In this document: one piece after another, positions 42,429 through 53,196 of the stretch
Numbering within the stretch: position 1 is the first letter of the stretch
How the letters are laid out: each line of letters opens with the position of its first letter
Source of the DNA: Lepidurus packardi
Lineage: Eukaryota > Arthropoda > Branchiopoda > Notostraca > Triopsidae
Assembly (NCBI GenBank): GCA_023053545.1
Contig: JAKZAN010000007.1
Coordinates: forward strand, 186,001 to 250,000
Direction: 5' to 3'
Length of the DNA stretch: 64,000 nt
The notes under the pieces: model-generated
What the model saw: the letters and a program-made list of their open reading frames with translations, nothing else
What the model was told of the DNA's origin: nothing
Database searches by the model: none
Made by a program: the position numbers and the translations under genes

Positions 42429-45400
42429 ATGGTACAATATTGCTCCTTCCCAGGTTGTAAGAAACATTACGAAAAAGGAAAGAATATTACCTTTCATACG
42501 TACGTAATTTTTAATATTTCCAAAATTGCAATTGAATTATGCTCCGTGATGTGCTATTTCGAACAGGTATCCGTGGAGTAGCGTAGATTTGCTTGAGCAA
42601 TGGAAACAAATTGTAGGAAATCCGAATCCCAAAAAAAGCCAAAGGATTTGTTCAGCACATTTTTATCCATCTGAACTTATTCACGGTAATGTAGTAAAGC
42701 TACATTTTGCAGCAGTGCCAAAACCTGCAACTGCTGGTGTGTGAAAAACTTGCATTTGCGATTTTTCTATATTCTTATTCAGTTCTAGATCATTTGATAA
42801 GTACCGAAGTGCACGAAAGAGTTCCTTATTCCACCAGCGACATGGTTCTGGAAGAAGTAAAGACCTACTCTTTCTTGTGTATCTTAGTATAATTTGTGTA
42901 AATCCGTATTGAATTAGGATTTGGATTTCAACGAGCAAAAATATGAAGGAATGAGAGAAGAAGGAGAGACCTTATTAAATTTGAAGCGTCCAGTCGAAGA
43001 GGAACGTAGTTCGGACGCGTGTGATATGTCATTGTCCATAGAGTGTTCTCAATCTATGGATTTAATACCAAGTGTCGAAAATAGCAGCCTTCAAGAAGTA
43101 TTTTATTTTGTTATGCCATGATTCCGACTTAGACTCCTTTCAAAGGTGACCGAGACAGAAAGTTCAGCCAACCGAAGCCTGAAAAAATTAAAATCTAGTC
43201 CACGCAAAAGACTTTGCAGCTTCCTGTAAGCCAAGTGAGCAAGATACCCAAGAAAAGCTTTGCGAAAGTCCAATGTCGTATGGTGTGCTTATCGTAGCTC
43301 TGTTAAGAAAGTGAATGCTCTTCATAATGCCAATTTTCGTCTTCGGAAGAGAAATCTAAACTTGAAAGCCGTTTTGAATACTTTACGCCGAAGAGATTTG
43401 CTTAGCACGGCTGCATCTGACTTTTTGCAAGATAATTTCCCTAACGATGTGCTTAAATCCTCCATTTCTACCAGCCTTATTGGTAAGGGTGACATTTTAT
43501 AGCCCTTAATAATGCATTACATTACTTTAGAATTCTCTAATAGCAACTACCTCTAAATACTTATTATTTTCATTGACCCGCACTATATAATATAATCATG
43601 GTAAAAGATTCTTGCAAATTTTTTCAAACAGCACATTCATTATAGGCAAAAAAGTAAGAATGCATTATTCTCCGAAGATTCGTGCATTTTCAATGACATT
43701 AAGCTTCTACTCGTCTAAAGCGTATGACTATGTCCGCAAAACTTTTGGCAATGCTTTGCCACACCCACGAACGCTCAGGAAATGGATTCAAAAAATAGAC
43801 GGCAAACCGGGGTTCAGTCAAGAGGCACTATCTGTTCTAAAGATAAAGTATGCTCAATATATCCTCATAGATTATCAAAATGTTGTTATTATTTATTTCA
43901 GAAGTGCAGAATTCACTGAGAAAAATCCAGGTAGTGTACTTATGTACAATCTTGTAATTGATGAAATGGCTATTATGTCTTCTTGCGAGTACGACTTTGC
44001 CCAAAAACGTGAAATAGGGAGGGTTGACATGGGCACGGGAATCGACAATGCATCTCTTCCAATTACCAAAGAAGCTCTAGTATTTCTGGTCGTAACTGCG
44101 AACGGGAATAGCAAAATTCCACTAGCCTATTTCCTAGTCCATGGCTTAAGCGGTTCTGAAAAAGCAAATCTTATAAAAGAAACGCTCTCTTTATTGCACG
44201 AAGCCAATGTGAAAATTGTTGGTCTGACATTTGATGGTGCTGCGAATAACCAAGCGATGGCCAGACACCTTGGTGCGATCTTACATTGTAGTAAATGCCA
44301 ACCTTATTTTCTCCATTCGGTGACAGAAGACCATGTCTTCCTTATTTACGATGCTTGTCATATGTTAAAGTTGGTCCGTAATAATTTGGAAAAGAATGTG
44401 ATTTATAGCAATGGCAAAGTAAATTCAGATTATATTATATATACTTCTTTGATTAAAGGTTATTATCTCGCCAGGCAATTAAGTGGGACTACATAACCGC
44501 ACTGCAGTCATTGCAAGAAAGAAGTGGTTTACATGCAGCCAACAAACTACGATTACAGCATATTAATTTTCGGCAGCAAATTATGAAAGTAAGACTGGCA
44601 GCTCAAACCATCAGCAATTCGGTTGCATCAGCTTTAGAATTCTGCAGTATCTTAAAGAATGAGGATGGGTCACCTGCATATCCAGTTTCAAGGATGTGAA
44701 GAAACTATTAAATTTATTCGTGTTTTTGATCGGTAAAAGTTCGTCTATTTAGTACGCAGTACGCTTCTAATGCTTTTGAATTTCTGAGCGTTTGACATTC
44801 TGAATTCGCGAAACTTGCTTGCGCCTGTATGCAAAAAGCCATTGATGGCTTCCAACATTTCGGAAATGCGAAATACAATAAACGAAATTAGTTCGTACAT
44901 TCAATCTCTCAAAATAGAAGGTCAACAACGCAGCGTGTTGGACAGTCCTATCAAAACCGGCTTTCTTGGTTTCTGGAACGACCTGACAGCAGTTAGTTTA
45001 ATGTATGATGAGTACATTGGTTGCATTCCACAGAAGCTCAAGTAATGTACAAGCAATGATCAAACTATACTCTGTTTACATTTTCAGTATTTAGGTATTT
45101 ACTAACATCTAAGCTAAGCCAAGACCATCTAGAGGTCTTCTTCTCAGCTGTTAGAAGTAGGGGCAGTTTTTCGACTAATCCGACTGCTCAACAGTTCGAA
45201 GGGGCCTGGAAAAGACTGCTTTTGCACCATGAGATTAAAGGGAGCAATTACGGAACTGTTCTAGTGCTATTTCTGCCATGCCCATTTTTACGGTGACCTC
45301 TGCTACTTCCAAGGCCTTACTAGTAAATGCGGAAAATTTAAAGCAGTCGGTGGAAGATAGTTTTGGGGAAGAAACCTTAGAGAATTTACAAGCGATCGAA

Positions 45401-45970
45401 ATGGGAATGTTTTCAACCCAAGTTGTTGGGTACATTGCAGGTTAGAATTTATATTTAGGAGTAGATAGTAATTAGTAGAAGTTAGTAGTTAGTAGAATAG
45501 TTTACGACTTTATAGTAACACAAATTCTAGGAAATGTGGTTCGAAGTATTTCAACCAAATTAGCTTGCTCGAAACGCAAAGAAGCCCTAAGAGATTTCAA
45601 ATGCATCACGTCATCTGACCTAACACTCATTAAGGATAATGGTGGACTTACGTATCCCTCTTCAAGCGTTGTTAAAATTTGTCAAATGGCGGAAAGATCC
45701 TTCAGATCGAGGACTGAAAACGAATCTGTGACTAGGATTTCTCACAAAGCGTTCATGGCTATTGACTTCGAAAGTGTTTTTACGGATCTGACAAACCATT
45801 TGTTTGAATGCGATCCTTTGGATAATCACGTCTTAAAACTAGTCAAACTAGTGATAGAGTTTTACATCAAAGTGAGATACTACCACCACTGCAAGGAACA
45901 AATTCAAAAAATGAAAATTCAAAGGATTCGAAATAGACTGACCAAGACAATACAGTTCAAAGGTCAGTAA
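42429..45970 (+). CDS. P-element-like transposase with THAP domain (THAP9-like), multi-exon
   Basis: The ATG at 42,429 starts the THAP domain (MVQYCSFPGCKKHYEKG). An intron (42,500-42,566) leads to YPWSSVDLLEQWKQIVG, ICSAHFYPSEL and AVPKP, completing the C2CH finger. Downstream exons encode a coiled coil (about 43,290-43,490), GKKVRMHYSPKIRAFSMTL (43,640), LVIDEMAIMSSCEYD (first catalytic Asp, 43,955), GLTFDGAANNQAMARHL (second Asp, 44,230), then a clear intron 44,419-44,474, KWDYITALQSLQERSG, FDILNSRNLLAP, LLTSKLSQDHLEVFFSAVR (45,100) and a C-terminal part to 45,970. This is the order of P and THAP9 transposases. Joins near 44,695-44,800 and 45,235-45,300 need frame changes I could not fully explain by introns, so the copy may be slightly damaged. 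Confidence 0.82.
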
Positions 45971-46802
45971 AAATGTAACTTTAAAAAAAAAACTTAAGCG
46001 TGAGCTGATGCTCGTTGCCGTTGTTAAATTACATTGTTTCACTTGTACAAATTAGAGGGTTAGTACTGTACACTTGTACTGTAGCTGTAACGTTTCTGAC
46101 CCATAAAAGATTCAAAAATCGCGCCTATTTTCCCCACAAAGATGGCGGCTGAGTTTGAGTTATGTCGACCACAGCCGTCCATATAGCCATGCCCTATCTA
46201 TAGTGTATATGATCTACGCCGACACGTGATCCGCAACCATCGACTTCCAGCAGTCAAAATGACACACACCAGTGGCAGACAGACAATGAATCGACTTCAC
46301 CTTCTATTCAAAGCCAGACACAGACACAGGTATGGCGCCATAAAAGGACTATCACCCATATGTTAATAAACGGTTTTGAACTGCAATACGCGCGAGCCTA
46401 TGCCGGTAGAAAGAGAAAAAAAACGGTATTTTTTTAATAGGATGACAGCGAGTCTGATCCTGTTGCTGGTACTAGTCAAGATTATAGTCATGCAGAACTT
46501 GATGCTTTAGTTGACGATTATGAAGAATTACCGGAATTAGCTGTTCCAGAGATGGACCCTGCAAATTTCGTTGGCCAGAAACTTACCTCGGAAACAATTA
46601 ACCTACTTTTAAACCATGTCAAAGATATGGCGCCTCCTATCTCAGACTTTCCTCGAGCATCATGGAGGGTAACAAATGTACCCAATGGCCCACCTAAAGA
46701 TCGTGGATGGATTGTGTATAGTAAAAGCACTGGTTGTATTTACTGCATTTTTTGCCTTATATTCTCCTTGCCCGGTCAAAAGGTTTTGTTTTATAAAGAT
46801 GG

Positions 46803-47068
46803 TGTCGCGGATGGAAACCGCGAGGGACACATGTTTAAACTTCCCGCGGTCCACTGTGACGTAACGGCCAATGGAGACAACGGTCGCCCCCGTAGAGCCT
46901 GGGTTCAGGGCGAACGTTTTTTTTTCGTTGTTGGCTGAACAGGCACAGTGAATGAATGTTAACCTTTTTGGCTCTTGTTTTTTTGGTGTATTTCCTTTAG
47001 TTAAAGACAATAAATTACTCTATTAAAAAGTATAGTTCCCTGTCATCGTAAGTGAATTATCTGTGACA
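46803..47068 (+). repeat. 5' LTR of BEL-F
   Basis: Starts TGTCGCGGATGG and ends CTGTGACA. It contains an AATAAA signal near 47,010. A perfect short palindrome (TCGCGGATGGAAACCGCGA) lies at its start. Confidence 0.95.
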
Positions 47069-47071
47069 TTT

Positions 47072-47087
47072 TGGTGCATCGACCGGG
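47072..47087 (+). other. Primer-binding site of BEL-F
   Basis: TGGTGCATCGACCGGG, three bases after the LTR, identical to the site in BEL-2. Confidence 0.85.
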
Positions 47088-47147
47088 AAACTAGCTCGAT
47101 TGTAGATTCCCTCAGTTACTTTTGGTGAACTATAAAAAGTGTTCGAA

Positions 47148-48619
47148 ATGACTACTGCTCAAAGTGTTGACGATATTGTGCGTGATGCAAATGCGATCAA
47201 GACGAGCAATTCGACTTGAGCGATCCGGCGACCGTGAAAAGGCTACGCACGGACTCCAAAAAACGGTTGATAAGGCTAACTGAGAAAATCTCTCAATTAG
47301 TTAGCGATCGAGGCAGTCGCACAGCATTAAAGCTGCTACGAAATCAGCTCGCCACCAACTTAACTGAATGTTCCGAACTGAACAAGAAATATGTGGAAGT
47401 TGGTGGCTCCTTGGAATCTACGGCCGACAAGTATTATGCGGTCGTGGAAAAACTGGTCTCCGACAGCTTTAAGTGTATCGACGAGTACTTGAGAGTACGC
47501 GCCGACGACCCGACCTCATCCGTGGCGAGTGGTTATGCACAGTCCCTCGCATCCGTGGCCTCAAAGACTTCGCAACTCTCGCAAGCTTCAACCCAGCTTC
47601 GCGAGTCTCAGAGGCATTTGGAGAACGCCGAGCTCCGCATATGTCAGCTGCATGCAGCGATAGCCGAAGAAGAGCAAGACTCAAGACAAATTCGACAAGC
47701 TCAAGAGGCGCTAGAAGAAGCTGTACGCTCAGTAAGTCTAAATCGGCAAGTACGCGAACAGCGCAACCTCGCCGAGCAGTTGCAGTCGGAGCATGGGACT
47801 CTCGACGAAGGTGAAAGGTTAAGGGTACACTTGGGTCAACCTCTCTTCGCCGAGGGTCAGGACCTTCCGTCTGGATTTGCAAACGTTCCTTATCAAGGCA
47901 ACCCGATATGGCCTAATTTAACACAATCCGTTAGACCCACTTCCGGGTCACATAAGCTTCATTCTCCACCTCCGGACGCATGGATTATTAACGCAAACGC
48001 GAATGACATTCGTCAAGCGGGAGATTCAAACGCCATTAACAATCTCTCGAAAATCCTCATCAAACCATTTTCCGGAGATCCCAGGGATTGGCCGTTATTC
48101 ATCGGGCAATTCAAAAGTTTTGTACACGATGTAGTGCCAAACGCTGCCCAGCAAATGGCATACCTCCGCGAATTATTAGCGCCAAACGTGAGGAAAAGTA
48201 TCTCCCAAACCCTCATGAATCCTGCAACATATCTAGACTCATTACGAGCACTCCAAAGGAGGTATGGTCACCCAGCATTAGTCTCCGAATCCTGTGTCGA
48301 CGGGTTACTGAAACTCCCAAATGTTAAGGTAGGTGATTTCACCTCGTTAGAAACGTTCTTCAATGAACTCCGCGGAGCCGTGACAAGCTTGAGACAAGCC
48401 GGGTATGACGCCGACTTAGCTGCCCTCACAGTAGTGCGCCAGTTACGGGATAAGTTACCGGAACAACTCAGAACGAAGTGGGGTGCCCGTGTCCGAAAAC
48501 TAAATCGCGCACCGACCCTAATCGACCTCGACACCGTGGTTAGACGGCGAAGTCATGGCGGTCGTTCTTGGAAACCGTTCTTCCATTTTCGAGCCAGACA
48601 GTCAACCAATCAAGAGTAG
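47148..48619 (+). pseudogene. gag: BEL-F gag
   Basis: The ATG at 47,148 opens a short frame that stops at 47,217. A +1 shift near 47,205 gives the long gag frame (QFDLSDPATVKRL…) to 48,619. The N-terminal half is a Gln/Glu/Arg-rich coiled coil (about 47,540-47,810). The C-terminal half has the BEL capsid-like region (PFSGDPRDWPLFIGQFKS, AYLRELLAPNVRKSISQ, LQRRYGHP). The frame then shifts again near 48,560 into pol. These shifts are absent from the BEL-1 pol frame, so they are mutations. Confidence 0.88.
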
Positions 48620-51600
48620 CGGTCGACAAAGGTACGTAAAGGCAAGGGAGCGACCTCCCACCGTACTCTACACATCAAACATCTCGAGCGAAGCGCAACC
48701 GAAACCAGACACTTCGTCTCCTGCATGCTGCGTTTGTGGCGAAGCGCATCCGATCGCGCGTTGCCAAAGCTTTAAGTCCCTTACCATAGAGCAACGCGCC
48801 GAACATGTTAGGCGAAACAAGCGATGCTTTAAATGCCTAGCCCCTGGGCATTTCGCCAAAGATTTCAGGCGAAAAACAATTTGTGGGCTCAATGGATGTA
48901 GAGGTCGCCACACCATTCTCCTCCATGGTGCTGCACAACGTCCAAATCAGAACATAACAAATTCTTCCTCTAGCGCCCGTCAAGGTACCGAAGAAACCGA
49001 AACAGCTTACGTCGGTACAACCTTGCAGCACCTAAACCCAGTCCTTTTATCGGTGGTTCCAATTGTTATTCGGGCCAACGGTAAGAGTCTGGATACCTAC
49101 GCGCTTCTCGATCCAGGGAGCGAGGTATCCATAATCCTACAAAGTACCGCCGATTCTTTGGGACTGCGAGGTCCGCGGGGTCCATTACGTTTGGGGTCTT
49201 ACCATAGACAAGACCATACGTTCATGAGCTCGCTAGTTGACTTTGAAGTAGCTAGCCGCGACAGCAAAAACAAGATGTCCGTTGTTGGTGCGGTAACTGT
49301 GCCCATTTTAGACAACAGCCTTCGGTCCATCGACTGGCCTAAGGAAAAGAAGCGCTGGCCACACCTCTGCAACCTACCAATGACCCCCTCGACGCGTCAA
49401 AGGTTACAGTCTTGCTTGGAGGCGAATTAGACGACGCGCACGACCAGTTAAAGGTTATTAAAGCACCTAAAGGAGTTATTGCTCCTCGGGCTGTATTGAC
49501 GCCCTTCGGATGGTGTGCCACGGGTAAGCTCCCAGATCGAGCCTCGTTCGGTTCAGTCCGACGAGTGAATCTAATTCGTCAACCGGCCTACGACGAAATT
49601 AATGACTTAGTAAAACAGTTCTGGCAAACCGACTCAATCGGGGTTAAGGCGTTCAACCCTGTCAAATCGCGAGAAGACGAAAGAGCCCTCGCTATTATGG
49701 AAAAGACCGCTCGCAACGTTGGTCATCGGTACGAGTGCGGACTCCTTTGGAAAGAAGACAAACCACAATTACCGGACAACCGCTCAATAGCGCTTCGACG
49801 TTTCTTTGCCCTCGAACGCAAACTCCTAAAGAATCCCGAGTTAGCCAAACGGTACAAACAGACTATTAACGAATATGTCCTGCTCAGGCACGCCAGAAAA
49901 CTAGCTCCGGAAGAAGCACAAGTTTCGTCTGGCAAAACTTGGTACCTGCCGCACCACGCCGTAACAAACCCAAATAAGCCTGACAAGGTTCGCGTGGTAT
50001 TCGACGCCTCCGCCACTCACGGAGATTATTCTCTCAACGGAGCGTTGCTGAAGGGTCCCGATCTGTTGACTAGTTTGTTGGGCGTTCTCCTACGTTTTCG
50101 ACGCAACCGAATCCCATTGTCAGCAGACATAGAGAAAATGTATCACCAAGTTCTCGTCAAACAGGACGACCAAACGGCTTTTCGGTTTCTGTGGAGAAGT
50201 CCGAACAGCAACCTAGCTCCGCACACGTACCAAATGCTGGTTCACGTTTTTGGTGCGATATCTTCGCCGTCTATTTGTTTATATGTTCTCCACAGAACCG
50301 CAAAAGACAATGAATCAAAATTCCCGTGTGTTGCTAACAAAGTTATCGAAAACTTTTATGTCGATAACTTTCTAGACTCCGTCGACACCGAAGAAGAAGC
50401 TACTACGGTTGCTCATCAGCTGATGAGCTTGCTTAAGCTTGGCGGTTTCAGATTAACGAAGTGGATAGCATCGTCTCGAGAAGTTTTAAGCTCAATTCCC
50501 CCATCAGAAAGAAGTTCTTCGGAATTAAACAAGGATCTGGAGCGACTACCGTGTGAGCGAACTCTTGGCTTGCTCTGGGACTGCGAATCCGACGCGTTCG
50601 TATTCAAGATTATGCGTCCCGACGAAGTAACCTCTAAGAGACAAGTGCTCCGTCACGTCGCCTCCATTTTTGATCCACTGGGTTTCTTAAGCCCACTGGT
50701 ATTCTCGGCCAAAATCTTGTTGCAAGACATATGGAAAGGAGGCTACGATTGGGACGAATCCCTCCCGCGAGATATCCAAACAAGATGGAATGACTGGGCC
50801 AGCGAGTTAAAATTGCTAGAGCAACTCCGTCTGCCACGATGCCTCAAGTTTCCTCACCAGCCAGTAAAATCGGAACTGCATGTATTTTGCGACGCCTCGC
50901 AACTGGGTTTTGGCGCCGTTGCCTACCTTAGGCATGAGTACACAGACGATCAAATCAGCATACATTTTGTGATGTCGGAAACTCGGGTAGCCCCACTAAA
51001 GCCTATTTACATACCAAGGCTCGAGCTACAAGCTGCAGTCGTTGGCCTTAGACTTGCCTTGTCTTGCTGCGACGAGCTTCGGCTACAGATGAGTCAAGTC
51101 ATCTTTTGGACCGATTCAACTACCATGCTGCAATGGATCATTTCGTCCACCTGCAAATTCCAGACCTTTGTGAACAACCGGATTGGGGAGATTCTGGAGG
51201 CAAGCAGCTCCAGCCAATGGCGTCACGTAGCAGGGAAAGACAACCCCGCAGACGACTGTTCACGTGGCTTAAACCCGAGACAATTGTCAATAAGCCACCG
51301 ATGGTTCCAGGGCCCGAAATTCTTGAAGACACCCAGTTCCTCGCACCAGACCCCACCGGTTGACGAGCCGGCAAATGACGACCCCGAAGTGGTACGAACG
51401 GCATGGACGGGAACCCTCAAGGTCTGTGAGAATTCCCTAAGTGACCTCATGGCCAGAACCTCTACGCTTCTCCGGTTGCAGAGAGTGACTGCTCTAATAA
51501 TTAAATTTGGAAAACGCTGTCGAGGCACTAAGCTTACACTCAACATTACGGCCACCGAACTAGAAGAGGCTCTCAGTGTCTGTATTCGTATATGCCAAGA

Positions 51601-52904
51601 GGAAAGTTTCTCGGACGACATCGAAGCCAGCAAAATGGGCCGGCCTCTCGCAAAAAACTCGCGTCTCACACACCTCACTCCGTTTCTCGATGATCACGGT
51701 ATCTTTCGTGTAGGTGGTCGATTGGAGCACTCCACTTTAAGTTACGAGGCTCGTCACCCTATCGTACTGCCTGCCTACCATCGTATAACGGACCTTGTTA
51801 TAGAAAACGCTCATCGAGAAGTTGTTCATTCGTCAACAGATAGAACGCTCCATCGAACGCGAGATCGCTACTGGATCCTGCGAGGCCGAGCAGCGGTGAA
51901 GAGAGTAGTATGGAAGTGCTCTGTTTGTAAAAGACGCAACGCTAAACCCGTGATACCAATGATGGCCCCTCTGCCCGCTTGCAGAGTAAAGCCTTCAAGT
52001 TCCCCGTTCTCCTTCACAGGAATCGACTATTTCGGGCCTTTCTTCGTACCTGTCCGCAGAAGTTCAGAAAAACGCTGGGTGTGTCTTTACACCTGCTTAA
52101 CGACACGCGCTGTTCATTTGGAAATAGCGAACCTTAGACACCGACTCTTTCCTCATGAGTTTTCGGCGTTTTGTAGCAAGAAGAGGTGTTCCAGCCGTTT
52201 GCTACAGCGACAATGGTACCAATCTTGTATCAGGATGTCAAGAATTGAAGAAAGGCATCGAAGCCTTAAATACCACTAAGATAGCAGACGCCATGGCTGT
52301 CAAGAAAATCGAGTGGCACTTCTCTCCGCCGTCCGCTCCTCATTTCGGTGGTGCGTGGGAACGCTTAATTCAATCCGCAAAATCGGCGCTGAAGAAAGTG
52401 CTTGGAACTCGAAGCGTCAACGAAGAGATTTTGCACACTGTGCTGGTTGAAGTAGAAGCGCTATTAAACGGCAGGCCCCTTACTCATCTGAGTGTCTACC
52501 CTACTGATCCAGAACCCCTCACCCCTAATCATTTCTTACTAGGTAGAGCGCATCCTAATCTTCCACCCGACATCATAAGCCCGGCCGAAGAATGTTCCCG
52601 AAAAAGGTGGAGAGCTGCTCAAGCCACAGTGAACCACTTTTGGGCTAGATGGATGCGAGAATACCTTCCCTACTTAATAGAGAGAAGAAAGTGGTCACGA
52701 CCCAATCGGAACATCCAAGTGGACGACGTCGTCTTAATAGCGGACAACCAGACACCGCGTGGATACTGGCCTGTCGGCAGAGTTACCAGGACGCTGCCTG
52801 GACCCGATGGGATAGTGAGAGCTGCAGTCGTGAAAACCAAATCCGGTGAACTTACACGACCTGTAGTTAAACTGTGCATTCTTGAAACAAATCCAGAGGT
52901 TTAG
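48555..52904 (+). pseudogene. pol: BEL-F pol (CCHC, protease, RT, RNase H, integrase) with frameshifts
   Basis: Three frames follow one another: 48,555-49,430, about 49,412-52,140 and about 52,155-52,904, with shifts near 49,400 and 52,140. Motifs: zinc knuckles CCVCGEAHPIARC and CFKCLAPGHFAKDF, in which the last Cys of the CCHC box is replaced by Phe; protease DPGSEVSII; RT with YVDNFLDS (50,360); RNase H FCDASQLGFGAVAYL (50,890); integrase GIDYFGPF (52,022), YSDNGTNLVSG (52,205) and a Glu in EVEALLNGRP (52,450). The domain order is identical to BEL-1. Two pol frameshifts and the broken zinc knuckle mean the copy is dead. Confidence 0.9.
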
Positions 52905-52928
52905 CTGCAGCTAAACCTGGGCCGGCTA

Positions 52929-53196
52929 TGTCGCGGATGGAAACCGCGAGGGACACATGTTTAAACTTCCCGCGGTCCACTGTGACGTAACGGCCAATGG
53001 AGACAACGGTCGTCCCCGTAGAGCCTGGGTTCGGGGGCGAACGCATGTTTTTCGTTGTTGGCTAAACAGGCACAGTGAATGAATGTTAACCTTTTTGGCT
53101 CTTGTTTTTTGGTGTATTTCATTTAGTTAAAGTCAATAAATTACACTATTAAAAAGTATAGTTCCCTGTCATCGTAAGTGAATTGTATCGGTGACA
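52929..53196 (+). repeat. 3' LTR of BEL-F
   Basis: 268 bp, starts TGTCGCGGATGG and ends CGGTGACA; preceded by CTGGGCCGGCTA as in BEL-1. Confidence 0.95.

Larger units (their letters stand above)
32681..46218 (+). mobile_element. P-like (THAP) transposon C, containing hAT-D and Gypsy-E
   Basis: The 36-bp terminal inverted repeats begin C(T/G)TAGATCATATACACTA. The left one is split by hAT-D after 16 bases (32,681-32,696, continuing 35,146-35,165) and the right one ends at 46,218. The 8-bp duplication CCGACACG (32,673-32,680 and 46,219-46,226) matches the P superfamily. Removal restores the frame of the element B transposase. Without its own insertions C is about 3.9 kb. The motif CCCCACAAAGATGGCGG occurs near both ends (about 35,209 and 46,131) in the same orientation. 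35,146-35,272 is its 5' leader. Confidence 0.93.
46803..53196 (+). mobile_element. Full-length BEL/Pao retrotransposon BEL-F inside hAT element B
   Basis: Two LTRs (266 and 268 bp), a primer-binding site, gag, pol and a 3' CTGGGCCGGC tract are all present. The 5-bp duplication GATGG (46,798-46,802 and 53,197-53,201) flanks the element, and removing it restores the frame of the element B transposase. The LTRs differ at roughly ten positions by eye. The coding region has several frameshifts, so the copy is inactive. Confidence 0.97.
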
